From: Bifidobacterium rousetti | GTDB lineage: Bacteria; Actinomycetota; Actinomycetes; Actinomycetales; Bifidobacteriaceae | NCBI RefSeq assembly: GCF_008698235.1 | Contig: NZ_PEBH01000001.1 | Location: forward strand, 62,001-126,000 | Direction: 5' to 3' | DNA: 64,000 bases | Shown: in pieces, positions 46,269-55,290 of the stretch | How the letters are laid out: the number at the start of each line of letters is the position of its first letter | How positions within the stretch are numbered: position 1 is the first letter of the stretch | Made by a program: the position numbers and the translations under genes | The notes under the pieces: model-generated | The model's input: the letters and a program-made list of their open reading frames with translations, nothing else | What the model was told of the DNA's origin: nothing | The model's database searches: none

Positions 46269-47807
46269 ATGGGCGACCCGAGAGGATTCCTGAAAGTCCG
46301 CACCCGTAGGGAGCTGGCGGAGCGTCCCGTCGCCGAGCGCATCAAGGACTGGTTCGACGTGCACGCCGAATCCGGTCTGCAGCCGTGGACCACCGAGCAG
46401 GCGGCCCGCTGCATGGACTGCGGCACCCCGTTCTGCATGACCGGCTGCCCGCTGGGCAACCTGATCCCGGAGTTCAACGATCTGGTTCGGCAGGAGCAGT
46501 GGGAGGACGCCTACCAGCGTCTGAGCCTGACCAACAACTTCCCGGAGGTGACCGGCCGCATCTGCCCGGCCCTGTGCGAGCAGGCCTGCGTGCTGGGCAT
46601 CCACCAGCCGCCGACGATGATCAAGAACGACGAGTGCACGATCATCGACCAGGCGTGGGATCTCGACTACGTCAAGCCGATGCCGCCGCAGCGCCTGACC
46701 GACCAGACCGTCGCGGTCGTCGGCTCCGGCCCCGCAGGCCTCGCCGCCGCGCAGCAGCTCACGCGCGCCGGCCACACCGTCGTCGTCTACGAGAAGGACG
46801 ACGCGCTGGGTGGCCTCATGCGCTACGGCATCCCGAACTTCAAGCTCGAGAAGACGCTGCTCGACCGCCGCGTCGAGCAGATGGAGGCCGAGGGCACCCG
46901 ATTCGAGACCAACGTCGAGATCGGCAAGGACATCACCTGGGACGACCTGCGCGACCGGTACGACGCGGTCGTCGTGGCCATCGGCTCCCGCGTGCCGCGC
47001 GACATGAAGATCCCGGGCCGCGAGCTCAAGGGCATCCACTTCGCCCTCGACTTCCTGCCCGATGCGACCCGTCGCATCTACGGCGTCAAGCCGGTCAACG
47101 ACATCACCGCCAAGGACAAGCACGTCATCGTCATCGGCGGCGGCGACACCGGCTCCGACTGCCTTGGCACGTCGATCCGTCAGGGCGCGAAGGACGTCAC
47201 CGTCCTGCAGATCATGCCGAAGGAGCCGTCCACCCGTCCGGCCAACCAGCCGTGGCCGACCTTCGCCCGCACCTACCAGAAGACCACGTCGATGGCCGAG
47301 GGCGGCGAATACCTGTACTCCACCGATTCGGTGAACTTCATCGGCACGGACGAGGAGCAGGGGCGCATCCACGTCGAGAACTCCACCACCGCGGAGGGCT
47401 TCATCGCCGACGAGACCGGCCACGTCACCGGTTTGAAGGTCGTTTCCGTGGCCCCCGGCGAGAACGGCCCGTTCACCCGTCAGCCGGGCACCGAGCGCGT
47501 CCTGCCCGCCGATCTGGTGCTCATCTCCGTCGGCTTCCTGCACCCGGATACCACCACGATCCTCGACCAGCTGCCCGTCGACCTCGACAAGCGCGGCAAC
47601 ATCGCCCGCAACGACAAGTTCGCCACCTCCCAGGACGGCGTCTTCGTGTGCGGCGACGCCGGCCGTGGCCAGAGCCTCGTCGTGTGGGCCATCGCGGAGG
47701 GCCGCTCCTGCGCGGCCGCTGTCGACGAGTACCTGTCCAGCGAGCACGTCAGCGAGCTGCCGGCCCCGATCACGGCCTCGCAGCGTCCGATGATGCTGCC
47801 GCGCTGA
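46269..47807 (+). CDS. gltD: Glutamate synthase, small subunit
   Basis: 512 aa, starts one base after the gltB stop. N-terminal ferredoxin-like cysteines ('ARCMDCGTPFCMTGCPLGN', 'RICPALCEQACVLG') for 4Fe-4S clusters. FAD-binding 'VVGSGPAGLAAAQQLTRAG' and NADPH-binding 'VIGGGDTGSDCLGTSI'. Passes electrons from NADPH to GltB. C-terminal 'GVFVCGDAGRGQSLVVWAI' is the conserved FAD motif. Terminator at 47867. Confidence 0.97.
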   Translation: MGDPRGFLKVRTRRELAERPVAERIKDWFDVHAESGLQPWTTEQAARCMDCGTPFCMTGCPLGNLIPEFNDLVRQEQWEDAYQRLSLTNNFPEVTGRICPALCEQACVLGIHQPPTMIKNDECTIIDQAWDLDYVKPMPPQRLTDQTVAVVGSGPAGLAAAQQLTRAGHTVVVYEKDDALGGLMRYGIPNFKLEKTLLDRRVEQMEAEGTRFETNVEIGKDITWDDLRDRYDAVVVAIGSRVPRDMKIPGRELKGIHFALDFLPDATRRIYGVKPVNDITAKDKHVIVIGGGDTGSDCLGTSIRQGAKDVTVLQIMPKEPSTRPANQPWPTFARTYQKTTSMAEGGEYLYSTDSVNFIGTDEEQGRIHVENSTTAEGFIADETGHVTGLKVVSVAPGENGPFTRQPGTERVLPADLVLISVGFLHPDTTTILDQLPVDLDKRGNIARNDKFATSQDGVFVCGDAGRGQSLVVWAIAEGRSCAAAVDEYLSSEHVSELPAPITASQRPMMLPR

Positions 47808-47866
47808 TGACTGATCCGGACTGATCCGGGCATCCGGATTGATCCGCCCGTACGGTTTGCGTGATT

Positions 47867-47891
47867 CGGCTCCCTCTCACCGGGGGAGCCG
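47867..47891 (+). terminator. Terminator of gltBD
   Basis: CGGCTCCC-tctcaccg-GGGGAGCCG followed by TTTTGCGTTTTT. Its stem is similar to the left arm of the palindromic repeat family. Confidence 0.88.
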
Positions 47892-47970
47892 TTTTGCGTT
47901 TTTCGTGACGCGCTGAGGTAAAGTATCACCCAGTGTCATCTTGTATGAACGGTAGAAGGAGTGTTTGAAG

Positions 47971-48447
47971 ATGCCGAATCGTGCAGAACGTCGCGCCAAG
48001 GCGAAGGCCGACCGCAGGGGAGTGCCGTCGCAGTACGACTCCACCCGCGGCCGTGGTCGCGCGGGAATGATCGACGAATATCAGCTACAGGAGCGTTCCC
48101 GCAGGCTGCAGGAAGGCGAGTCCGTCGGTCCGTGGAAGCCGACCGGCGGCACGGTCGAGACCGATGTCGAGGCCGCCACGCTCACCACGAACCCCGATTA
48201 CAGGAACCCGAAGGCGTTCAAGGCCCCGCATTCGACCCGCCAGTGGTTCCGCGTCGGCAGCTGGACGCTGATCGCGATCGCCGTCATCGCGTTCTTCGTG
48301 GTCATGTGGCTGCCGAGCGCCGCCCGTCCGATGTGGCTGGTCGCCACCGTCGCCGGCGTGTTCATCGTCGGCGTCGTGAGCCTGTTCTTCACGGCCGGCG
48401 ATTCGAAGCACAATCCGAACCTCGACCAAAACGGCACCGCCGTCTGA
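47971..48447 (+). CDS. Small membrane protein with two TM helices (158 aa)
   Basis: ATG at 47971, with AAGGAG 9 bases upstream (an in-frame TTG at 47965 is too close). Basic, disordered N-terminal half (MPNRAERRAKAKADRRGVPS) and two membrane helices (about residues 93-113 and 118-138). Short polar tail. I recognise this as an actinobacterial conserved hypothetical but cannot name it. Lies between gltD and glgA with its own terminator region downstream. Confidence 0.75.
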   Translation: MPNRAERRAKAKADRRGVPSQYDSTRGRGRAGMIDEYQLQERSRRLQEGESVGPWKPTGGTVETDVEAATLTTNPDYRNPKAFKAPHSTRQWFRVGSWTLIAIAVIAFFVVMWLPSAARPMWLVATVAGVFIVGVVSLFFTAGDSKHNPNLDQNGTAV

Positions 48448-48468
48448 TCAGGCTTCGGCAGTTACCTT

Positions 48469-48515
48469 GGCCCCCTCTGGGAGGGGGCTGTCAGCGGAGC
48501 TGTCTGGGGGAGAGA
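48469..48515 (+). repeat. 47-bp palindromic repeat, intergenic copy
   Basis: GGCCCCCTCTGGGAGGGGGC... with second hairpin AGCGGAGCT and end GGGGGAGAGA. Same family as the copies inside hemW and pglX. Located right after the small membrane-protein gene. Confidence 0.85.
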
Positions 48516-48541
48516 AAGCCCGGGACTATGTCTCGGCATAG

Positions 48542-48571
48542 AAAAACGCACGACACCGGTCGTGCGTTTTT
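48542..48571 (+). terminator. Terminator before glgA
   Basis: AAAAACGCACGAC-accg-GTCGTGCGTTTTT, a 13-bp perfect stem with A's and T's on either side; may act both ways. Confidence 0.92.
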
Positions 48572-48701
48572 CGTTTCCTCGCGATGACGGAACGTGGGGC
48601 GCGTCGGACAGGGCGCGTCGGACAGACGGCAATCCGGGGCGTCGCGGCGTCGCCGGTTATACTGAAAACGTCGATAACGGTCCGAAGAAGGAGTCTGTGA
48701 A

Positions 48702-49949
48702 ATGAAGGTCGACATCCTCACCCGTGAATACCCGCCGCATGTCTACGGTGGAGCCGGCGTGCACGCCGAAGAGCTGTCCAAAGTGCTCGCCGAGCGCGTC
48801 GACGTGACCGTACGCGCGTTCGACGGTCCCCGCACCGAGGCCGACGTGCCGGCCATCCCCAACGCCGCCGAGGCGAAGGGATCGCTCAAGGTCGTCGGCT
48901 ACGGCACCCCGCATGAGCTGGACGGCGCGAACCCGGCCCTGAAGACCTTCGGTGTGGACCTGCAGATCGCCAACGACGTGGATGCGGACATCTCCCACGC
49001 CCACACGTGGTACGCCTGCCTGGCCGGTTACCTCGCCAAGATGCTGCACGGCACGCCGCTGGTCATCACCGCGCACAGCCTTGAGCCGTTCCGCCCGTGG
49101 AAGCGCGAGCAGCTCGGCGGCGGCTACAACCTGAGCTCCTGGGCCGAGAAGGACGCCTACGAGCACGCCGACCGCGTCATCGCCGTCTCCGGCGGTATGC
49201 GCGAGGACATCCTCACCGCCTACCCGGACCTTGATCCGGACAAGGTCGTCGTCGTGCACAACGGCATCACGATGTCCGATTTCGCGACGCCCGCCGAGGA
49301 CGACCCGGCGTGGGGCGTGTTCGACCGCTACCACATCGACCGCTCGAAGCCGACCCTGCTGTTCGTCGGCCGCATCACCCGCCAGAAGGGCCTGCCGTAC
49401 CTGCTTCAGGCCCTGCACCTGATCGACAAGGGCATTCAGGTGGTGCTGTGCGCCGGCGCGCCCGACACCCCGGAGATCGCCGAGGAGGTCAAGACCGCGT
49501 TCGCCAAGCTCGACGAGGAGCGCGGCAACATCATCTGGATCGAGGAGATGCTGCCCCGTCCGGAGCTCAACGCCCTCGAGCATGGCTGTGACGCGTTCAT
49601 CTGCCCGTCCATCTACGAGCCGCTCGGCATCGTCAACCTCGAGGCCATGGCCTGCGGCCTGCCGGTCGTCGCCTCCGCCACCGGCGGCATCCCCGAGGTC
49701 GTCGTCGACGGCGAGACCGGCTATCTCGTGCCGATCGAGCAGCTGCGCGACGGCACCGGCACCCCCACGAACCCGGACAAGTTCGTGCATGACATGGCCG
49801 CCGCCATCGACAAGGTCATGGCCGATCCGGAACTCGCGAAGAAGATGGGACAGGCCGGCTACGAGCGCGCCCGCGACCACTTCAGCTGGGAGTCCATCGC
49901 CGACAAGACCGTCAAGGTCTACGAGGACGTGCTCGCCGAGCAGAAGTGA
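48702..49949 (+). CDS. glgA: Glycogen synthase, actinobacterial GT4 type
   Basis: 415 aa; GAAGGAG before the ATG. 'MKVDILTREYPPHVYGGAGVHAEEL' (donor-binding Gly-rich N-terminus), 'HTWYACLAGYLAK', 'ITAHSLEPFRPWKREQLGGGY', 'FVGRITRQKGLPYLLQAL', 'EEMLPRPELNAL', 'CPSIYEPLGIVNLEAMACG' (E-x7-E). Belongs to the GT4 glycogen synthase/GlgM group of actinobacteria rather than the E. coli GT5 type. Uses ADP- or UDP-glucose for alpha-1,4-glucan or maltose-1-phosphate. Single gene, terminator at 50004. Confidence 0.9.
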   Translation: MKVDILTREYPPHVYGGAGVHAEELSKVLAERVDVTVRAFDGPRTEADVPAIPNAAEAKGSLKVVGYGTPHELDGANPALKTFGVDLQIANDVDADISHAHTWYACLAGYLAKMLHGTPLVITAHSLEPFRPWKREQLGGGYNLSSWAEKDAYEHADRVIAVSGGMREDILTAYPDLDPDKVVVVHNGITMSDFATPAEDDPAWGVFDRYHIDRSKPTLLFVGRITRQKGLPYLLQALHLIDKGIQVVLCAGAPDTPEIAEEVKTAFAKLDEERGNIIWIEEMLPRPELNALEHGCDAFICPSIYEPLGIVNLEAMACGLPVVASATGGIPEVVVDGETGYLVPIEQLRDGTGTPTNPDKFVHDMAAAIDKVMADPELAKKMGQAGYERARDHFSWESIADKTVKVYEDVLAEQK

Positions 49950-50003
49950 TGACCGACGATCGGCTGCCGATCAGACGACTGATCGACGGATAACCGATTG
50001 ACA

Positions 50004-50037
50004 GATGGGCCTTCCCTTGCATGAGGGGAGGCCCATC
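50004..50037 (+). terminator. Terminator after glgA
   Basis: GATGGGCCTTCCC-ttgcat-GAGGGGAGGCCCATC stem, 55 bp past the glgA stop. No T run. Confidence 0.75.
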
Positions 50038-50109
50038 GTCGATAATCGGCGGGACCGCACAACGAGAAAACACGAACAGATACCAATGGCAACGGGAGGA
50101 TCCATCACC

Positions 50110-51015
50110 ATGACCGACAACGCCAGCAACACCGCAAACACCGCCGGCGCCGCCGACATCGACGACGCCGACAACGTCGTGCTCAGGCTCGAGGACGTCG
50201 AGTTCCGCCGTAAGCGACGCGTGATCATCACCGACGTGAACCTGACCATCCGCGCGGGGGAGCGCTGGGTGCTGTTCGGCCCCAACGGCATCGGCAAGTC
50301 CACCGCCGTGGGCATGCTCGCCACGCGCACCTTCCCCTCGGAGGGACGTGTGTTCATCCTCGGCCATCAGCTCGGCAAGTACGACGTGTTCAAACTGCGT
50401 ACGCGCATCGGACTGGCGTCCGCCGATCTGGGACGTCAGTTCCCGGAGTTCGAGGACCCGCTCGATGCGGTCGTCACCGGGCTCTCCGCCGTGACCGGCC
50501 GCTGGCGCGACACGTACACCGAGGAGGAGTACGCGCGCGCCCGCAAACTATTGAGCGACTTCCGCGTGAGCTATCTGGAGGGCAAGGAGATGTGGCGCCT
50601 GTCCGAGGGCGAACGCACCCGCGTGCTCATCGCCCGCGCGCTGATGGGCAACCCGGAGCTGCTCATCATGGACGAGCCGACCACCGGTCTCGATCTGGGC
50701 GGACGCGAGCAGGTGATGCGCACGCTGAGCCGCATCGGCGAGGAGGATTCCAACCGTGCGGTCGTGCTCGTCACGCATCGTCTGGAGGAGATCCCCGCCG
50801 GATTCGACCACATCGCGATCATGGGACGCAAGCCGATCCCCGCCGAGGACGCCACCGAGGAGGGGCTCGACTCCGCCGGCAACCCCGGCGCCGGCACCAT
50901 CATCTACACCGGACCGCTCGAGCAGGGTCTGACGAACGAGCGCCTGTCCGACCTGTTCGGCATGCCCATCGAGGTCGAACACTCCCACAACCGCTGGTCC
51001 GCCTTCGCCGTGTGA
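50110..51015 (+). CDS. ABC transporter ATP-binding protein without an adjacent permease (301 aa)
   Basis: Start at 50110 with GGGAGGA upstream. Walker A 'LFGPNGIGKSTAVGML', signature 'LSEGERTRVLIARA', Walker B 'LLIMDEPTTGLD', H-loop 'VTHRLEEI'. A long insertion 'MGRKPIPAEDATEEGLDSAG' and C-terminal 'PLEQGLTNERLSDLFG'. This architecture is seen in the molybdate-like/'YlmA' group of stand-alone ATPases. No permease gene is next to it, so it may not be part of a transporter. Confidence 0.8.
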   Translation: MTDNASNTANTAGAADIDDADNVVLRLEDVEFRRKRRVIITDVNLTIRAGERWVLFGPNGIGKSTAVGMLATRTFPSEGRVFILGHQLGKYDVFKLRTRIGLASADLGRQFPEFEDPLDAVVTGLSAVTGRWRDTYTEEEYARARKLLSDFRVSYLEGKEMWRLSEGERTRVLIARALMGNPELLIMDEPTTGLDLGGREQVMRTLSRIGEEDSNRAVVLVTHRLEEIPAGFDHIAIMGRKPIPAEDATEEGLDSAGNPGAGTIIYTGPLEQGLTNERLSDLFGMPIEVEHSHNRWSAFAV

Positions 51016-51136
51016 GGAGGTTCCGTGTGATGCGGTTCCGTGTGGGGAGTCGCATCACACGGGAGCTGCGGAGCGTACGGAATGCGTGGAATGCATGGAA
51101 TGAGACGGATCGGATTCGATGCGGCGTCGTCATGCC

Positions 51137-52474
51137 CTATTCGTTACGCAGCATCGATAGCATGTACATGGGAAGGTATGTGACGCCGTCCTTCTCGCTC
51201 ACGTTGGTTTCGGCGAGGACATAGGCTTTGTCGATGTCGTACCTGGGCGTCGACAAAGCGTTGTCGAGAGCGGTGTGAGATCGGAATCTGGCTCCCGATT
51301 TGATTTCCAGCGCCAATATGTCGCCGTCGTCCGTCTCGATGAGGAAGTCAAGTTCCCCGATGCCCTTTTTGGTGAAGTAGTACAGGTGATCGAACCCGTG
51401 CGCGACGAGTTCCTGCGCGGTGACGTTCTCATAGACGCCGCCCATGTTCATCGCGGCGTTGCCGTCGAGAATACCCAATGCGGATTTCTTGCCGTAGGAC
51501 CCGACCAATAGGCCGACGTCCGAGTAAAACAGCTTCATCAGCCGACGTTCCGAATTGGCTCGCAGCGGGGCGATCGGGGCGGCGGCGTTGAAGACCGGCA
51601 GTGCCACGTTGGCCCCGGTGAGCCACAGGAATTCGTCTTCGATCTGGCTGAATCGTTTGACGTCGGTGATGGAACTGATCCGGAACCGTCGGTTCTGGCT
51701 TTGCAGCTCGTTGGGGATGAGCCGGTAGATTTCCTGAATGGTGAGCCGGTTCTCCTTGGGCGCGTATTGCTTGATGTCGTGCTCATAGTATGTGCGGATG
51801 TTCGATTGGATGGCCCGCACGGGGTCGATGGTATTGTTCTCGATGAAGGAAGTCACGGCTGCCGGCATGCCACCCACCAGCAGATAACGGTGGAACAAGT
51901 CGATGAGTCGGCGATGAATGAAATCGGGGACCTCACTCGTGTTCGTAAAGCACTCGTGTACGACGTCAAACGCGGTTTCCACGAGTCCGTTCGCCCAGCA
52001 GAATTCCTCGAAGTCGAGCGGATACATGGCGAATTCGTCCAGATAACCGACGGGCAGTGATCTGACATCCTCCAGTTCCACGCCCAGCAGCGAACCGGAG
52101 AGAATGTAGTCGTAGTCGCCCTTATCCACGAGCCCTTTGATGAAGGTCACGATATGGGGGCATTGCTGGATCTCGTCGAGGAACACCAACGTTTCCCCCG
52201 GAACGAGTGGCTCGTTGGCCGCGACGGAGATACGGAACAGCAGGTCGTCTGGGCTGGTCGCCTGAGCGAAGGACTGTCGGGCATTGTCGTCAAGCACGAG
52301 GTTGAATTCGACCATGTGCTTGTATTCGGCGCGGCCGAACTCCTCGATGATGAAGGTCTTGCCCACCTGCCTCGCACCGGTCACCAGCAACGCCTGCTTG
52401 GTCTTATGGGTTTTCCAGAATCTGATACGCTCGTAAGCCTTGCGTTTCAACGTTTCCACCTCCGTAGACGACAT
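51137..52474 (-). CDS. AAA ATPase with DUF4143 (445 aa)
   Basis: N-terminal AAA domain: Walker A 'LLVTGARQVGKTFIIEEFG', Walker B 'ETLVFLDEIQQCPHIVTFI'. C-terminal DUF4143 nuclease-like region: 'LYYFTKKGIGELDFLIETDDGDILALEIKSG' with the Asp/Glu-x-Lys pattern of restriction-like folds. Common, usually stand-alone accessory genes of unknown function in bacteria and archaea. The gene lies between core genes and shows lower GC in its 5' part, in keeping with horizontal acquisition. Confidence 0.85.
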   Translation of the reverse strand: MSSTEVETLKRKAYERIRFWKTHKTKQALLVTGARQVGKTFIIEEFGRAEYKHMVEFNLVLDDNARQSFAQATSPDDLLFRISVAANEPLVPGETLVFLDEIQQCPHIVTFIKGLVDKGDYDYILSGSLLGVELEDVRSLPVGYLDEFAMYPLDFEEFCWANGLVETAFDVVHECFTNTSEVPDFIHRRLIDLFHRYLLVGGMPAAVTSFIENNTIDPVRAIQSNIRTYYEHDIKQYAPKENRLTIQEIYRLIPNELQSQNRRFRISSITDVKRFSQIEDEFLWLTGANVALPVFNAAAPIAPLRANSERRLMKLFYSDVGLLVGSYGKKSALGILDGNAAMNMGGVYENVTAQELVAHGFDHLYYFTKKGIGELDFLIETDDGDILALEIKSGARFRSHTALDNALSTPRYDIDKAYVLAETNVSEKDGVTYLPMYMLSMLRNE

Positions 52475-52669
52475 TCGTCTGATTTCAGTATAAACCGTTT
52501 ATTGCACTTATCTGATTTTGGAATACCTTATTTTGAGCACTTATCGCTATTTCGGTGACTCCCATATCGACGCTCGTCATGATTCGTGTGGTCGTTATAT
52601 CGACATTCGTCACGTTTTTCGTCGCGTTTGATGATCCACACGGTGCGGTCTCGTGGCATGATATGGTGC

Positions 52670-53509
52670 ATGGGATTCCTGACGACGCTTGCCGTGACGG
52701 TGGCGCAGTTCACCGTCGCGCGTGAACCGGAACGCAATCTGGAGATCATCGACGGGTTCGCGCGTGACGCGGCGGCCGGCGGCGCGCGTCTGCTGGTGCT
52801 GCCCGAAGGACTGATCGCTCGCGATGGGGATGATGATGGGTTCGCCGCCGCGCACGCGCAGCCGTTGGACGGGCCGTTCGTGACCGGGCTGCGCCGCATC
52901 AGCAAGGCGCGTGGCATCGCGCTGATGGGCACGGTGCATGTCTTGCCCGAGCCGATGTCGTCGGAGACATCAAACCCCGGCACCCGCGTATCCAACGTGT
53001 TTTTGGTCATCGACGACGGCGAAATCCGCGCGGCCTACCGCAAGCTGCACCTGTACGACGCATTCAACGCCAGCGAATCCGACGTGGTGAGGCCCGGAAC
53101 GGAACTGCCGCCCGTCGTTGACATCGACGGCTGGCAGGTCGGCGTCATGACCTGCTACGACCTGCGTTTCCCGGAGACCGCGCGCTCGCTGGCCGTACGT
53201 GGCGCCGACGTGATTGTCGTGAGCGCCGCATGGGTGCGCGGGCCCCTCAAGGAACGTCACTGGTCGCTGCTGACCGCGGCCCGCGCGCTGGAGAACACCT
53301 GCTACGTGCTGGCGTGCAGCGAGGTGAGCGCCCGTAACATCGGCATGAGCCGCATCATCGACCCGATGGGCGAGACGCTGGTCGAAGCCAACGGCCACGG
53401 TCCCGCCCTCATCGCCGCCGACCTCAACCACGAGGAACTGACGGATACCCGCCGCACTCTGCCCGTCCTCAACAACCGCCGCTTCGCCGGCCCGGTGCTG
53501 CGCGGGTGA
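52670..53509 (+). CDS. Nitrilase-family carbon-nitrogen hydrolase (279 aa)
   Basis: Catalytic triad visible: Glu in 'LLVLPEGLIA', Lys in 'AYRKLHLYDAF', Cys in 'GVMTCYDLRFPE'. 'SAAWVRGPLKERHW' and 'GMSRIIDPMGETLVEA' are typical of the Nit1/Nit2-like (omega-amidase or deaminated glutathione amidase) branch. Cytosolic hydrolysis of an amide, perhaps metabolite repair. Start at 52670 (MGFLTTLAV) follows 'TATGGTGC'; no ribosome-binding site, so other in-frame starts (52658) are possible. Confidence 0.85.
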   Translation: MGFLTTLAVTVAQFTVAREPERNLEIIDGFARDAAAGGARLLVLPEGLIARDGDDDGFAAAHAQPLDGPFVTGLRRISKARGIALMGTVHVLPEPMSSETSNPGTRVSNVFLVIDDGEIRAAYRKLHLYDAFNASESDVVRPGTELPPVVDIDGWQVGVMTCYDLRFPETARSLAVRGADVIVVSAAWVRGPLKERHWSLLTAARALENTCYVLACSEVSARNIGMSRIIDPMGETLVEANGHGPALIAADLNHEELTDTRRTLPVLNNRRFAGPVLRG

Positions 53510-53542
53510 AGACGACGTCAAAGCTTGGAGAACGCCGAGGCA

Positions 53543-53806
53543 TCACTTGCTTTTGAAGATGGACTTTGCGATTTTCGGTCCATATTTCATAACTGCACCA
53601 CTGATGACAGGGATAACGGCTGCTACGCCAACGAGGAGCTTGTTCCGTTTCCCCTCTCTGTTGCTTTTGCAATTCGCGCAGTACTCTCCCTTAGTGTCCC
53701 GTGCGAGCGGGGCGCCGCATTGCTTGCAATGCCTGCGATCCTCGGGAGCGCTTTCCTCTCGCTGCGCGGTCGCATCGTCAGTTTTGGTCTTTTTCGAGAA
53801 CATCAT
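53543..53806 (-). CDS. Zinc-ribbon membrane protein (87 aa)
   Basis: AAGGAG lies 7 bases before the ATG at 53806. One zinc ribbon ('CKQCGAPLARDTKGEYCANC', CxxC x12 CxxC), then a basic linker and one membrane helix (about residues 58-75, LLVGVAAVIPVISGAVM). Its 5' end overlaps the 3' end of the upstream gene (53778-54926) by 29 bp, so the two are translated together. Function unknown. GC is visibly lower than the core genes. Confidence 0.7.
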   Translation of the reverse strand: MMFSKKTKTDDATAQREESAPEDRRHCKQCGAPLARDTKGEYCANCKSNREGKRNKLLVGVAAVIPVISGAVMKYGPKIAKSIFKSK

Positions 53807-54926
53807 CGTGGTACTCCTTCTGCTGTGCTGAATCGCCGATTGCTGCTACATTGACGGATCTACCTATCGTCGTCGGCCATGTTTCCTGCGATTGGGCTAT
53901 TCCTGTCAAGAGGTGGGTCAAACGATCCAGACGATCGCTCGCTTTGCTTTTCGCTTCAATGCTCAGATGCTCGTTGAGCCGTATCAGCGTGTCTTCATCG
54001 GCAAGGTCATTGTCTCGGATGAATGTCCGAAACTGGTGCAATACCTCATGGCTCGCTTTCGGCTGTCCAAGAGCGATGTATCCGTTGCAGGCTATCTGAA
54101 TCGTATCCGTGATTCCCGTGAGGTCGTTCAAGGCATCGGCGGCTTTGCCGTCTTTCTTCCCATGCCGCTTGGGATCTGCAATGGCATGCATCTGCTCTTC
54201 GAAGTTCCGGGCTAGGATGCTGCGCGCGTCATTCGCCTGCATGATGGCATGCATCAGCAGCTGATCACGTAGACGCCTATCAGTGACCGCGCGTGCTTGT
54301 AGAAACATGTCCCATGCCGTATCCACCTTCGCCAGACGGTCGTTTTGCTGTTCGACATGAAGCTCATGGACAGCAGCCTTCACATCTTTGATCTCCGAGA
54401 GCACCATCGATATGGCGGCTTGTGTCTGAAGGTGTTGTATCGTAGGCAGAAGATCGGGAATCTGCTCGGACATTTCCAGCCTCACCTGCTTTACTATGTG
54501 GCCTTTGTCGTCAAATAGCGCCGCGAGCGTCTCTCCATTCAAATCCTGCTGGAAATGAAGCTTACCTTCTTCTACAAGCTGTTGGAAGCGCCGGGGTAAC
54601 TTTGCAACCATTTGTGCGTCGCCTTCGGCGAATGTTTGTTGTAGGAATTGCACGATGCCTGGCATCATCAACCGCACATGATCCCAGTTTTCAAGTATGT
54701 GCAGGAGACGCCTCCGGTCATCGGCGACGATTTCCAGCGTATCTATAGTCTCTTCCCCGTCATTTCCCACGCGTGTCACGTCGTAGGCGAGTGAGGGGAC
54801 TATCTCATACTGCGACCGTCCTTGGATCGGCGAGTCGGCATCCGCGCTGCAAAAACCGCAATACGGGCATACTCTTGCTTGTTCGGAGATGTTTGTTCCG
54901 CATTCAGGACACATCATCATGCTCAT
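53778..54926 (-). CDS. Zinc-ribbon protein with long helical body (382 aa), unknown
   Basis: Start at 54926 (MSMMMCPECGTNISEQARVC). N-terminal zinc ribbon 'CPECGTNISEQARVCPYCG'. A long helical region follows (about residues 90-340), including coiled-coil-like 'LSEIKDVKAAVHELHVEQQNDRLAKVD'. No catalytic motif found. AT-richer than the neighbours. It sits between core genes and a toxin-antitoxin pair plus BREX, so it may belong to the defence island (inference). Family not recognised. Confidence 0.7.
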   Translation of the reverse strand: MSMMMCPECGTNISEQARVCPYCGFCSADADSPIQGRSQYEIVPSLAYDVTRVGNDGEETIDTLEIVADDRRRLLHILENWDHVRLMMPGIVQFLQQTFAEGDAQMVAKLPRRFQQLVEEGKLHFQQDLNGETLAALFDDKGHIVKQVRLEMSEQIPDLLPTIQHLQTQAAISMVLSEIKDVKAAVHELHVEQQNDRLAKVDTAWDMFLQARAVTDRRLRDQLLMHAIMQANDARSILARNFEEQMHAIADPKRHGKKDGKAADALNDLTGITDTIQIACNGYIALGQPKASHEVLHQFRTFIRDNDLADEDTLIRLNEHLSIEAKSKASDRLDRLTHLLTGIAQSQETWPTTIGRSVNVAAIGDSAQQKEYHDDVLEKDQN

Positions 54927-54980
54927 GGCACCACTATAGCGCTGAAAACGATCGCAACGGCTTGCCGTTTGATACGAACA

Positions 54981-55004
54981 ACGTATATCCTTATGTGTAT
55001 ACGT
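54981..55004. promoter_or_regulatory. Palindrome upstream of mazEF
   Basis: ACGTATA (54981-54987) and TATACGT (54998-55004), perfect arms, directly before the ribosome-binding site of mazE. Probable MazE/MazEF autoregulatory operator; the TATA inside could be the -10 box. Confidence 0.65.
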
Positions 55005-55020
55005 AAGGAGGTGGTGGCGC

Positions 55021-55290
55021 ATGCTCGCTACGGCTACCGTCACGAAATGGGGGAACAGCGAGGGAATTCGAATCCCGCGGGAGGTCAGGGAGCTTGCCGG
55101 CATCCATGAGGGGAGCTCGGTGACCATGGAGGTGAAGGACGGCGCGATCGTCATACGCCCGGTCTCCACGCCCACACGAAGGATGGGTCGATATGTCCTG
55201 CCGGACCTTGACGCACTGTTCTCTGACTACCAGGGCCCGCAGCCTACGGAGGACGGGTTCGCCAATCCCGTGGGGAGGGAGGAGCTGTGA
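55021..55290 (+). CDS. mazE: MazE-type antitoxin, AbrB/SpoVT fold (89 aa)
   Basis: 'TATVTKWGNSEGIRIPREVRELAGIHEGSSVTMEVKDG' is the standard swapped-hairpin AbrB DNA-binding domain. The C-terminal tail binds and neutralises the toxin. AGGAGGTGGTGGCGC precedes the ATG. It overlaps mazF by 4 bp (GTGA). Controls its own promoter through the palindrome at 54981. Confidence 0.88.
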   Translation: MLATATVTKWGNSEGIRIPREVRELAGIHEGSSVTMEVKDGAIVIRPVSTPTRRMGRYVLPDLDALFSDYQGPQPTEDGFANPVGREEL

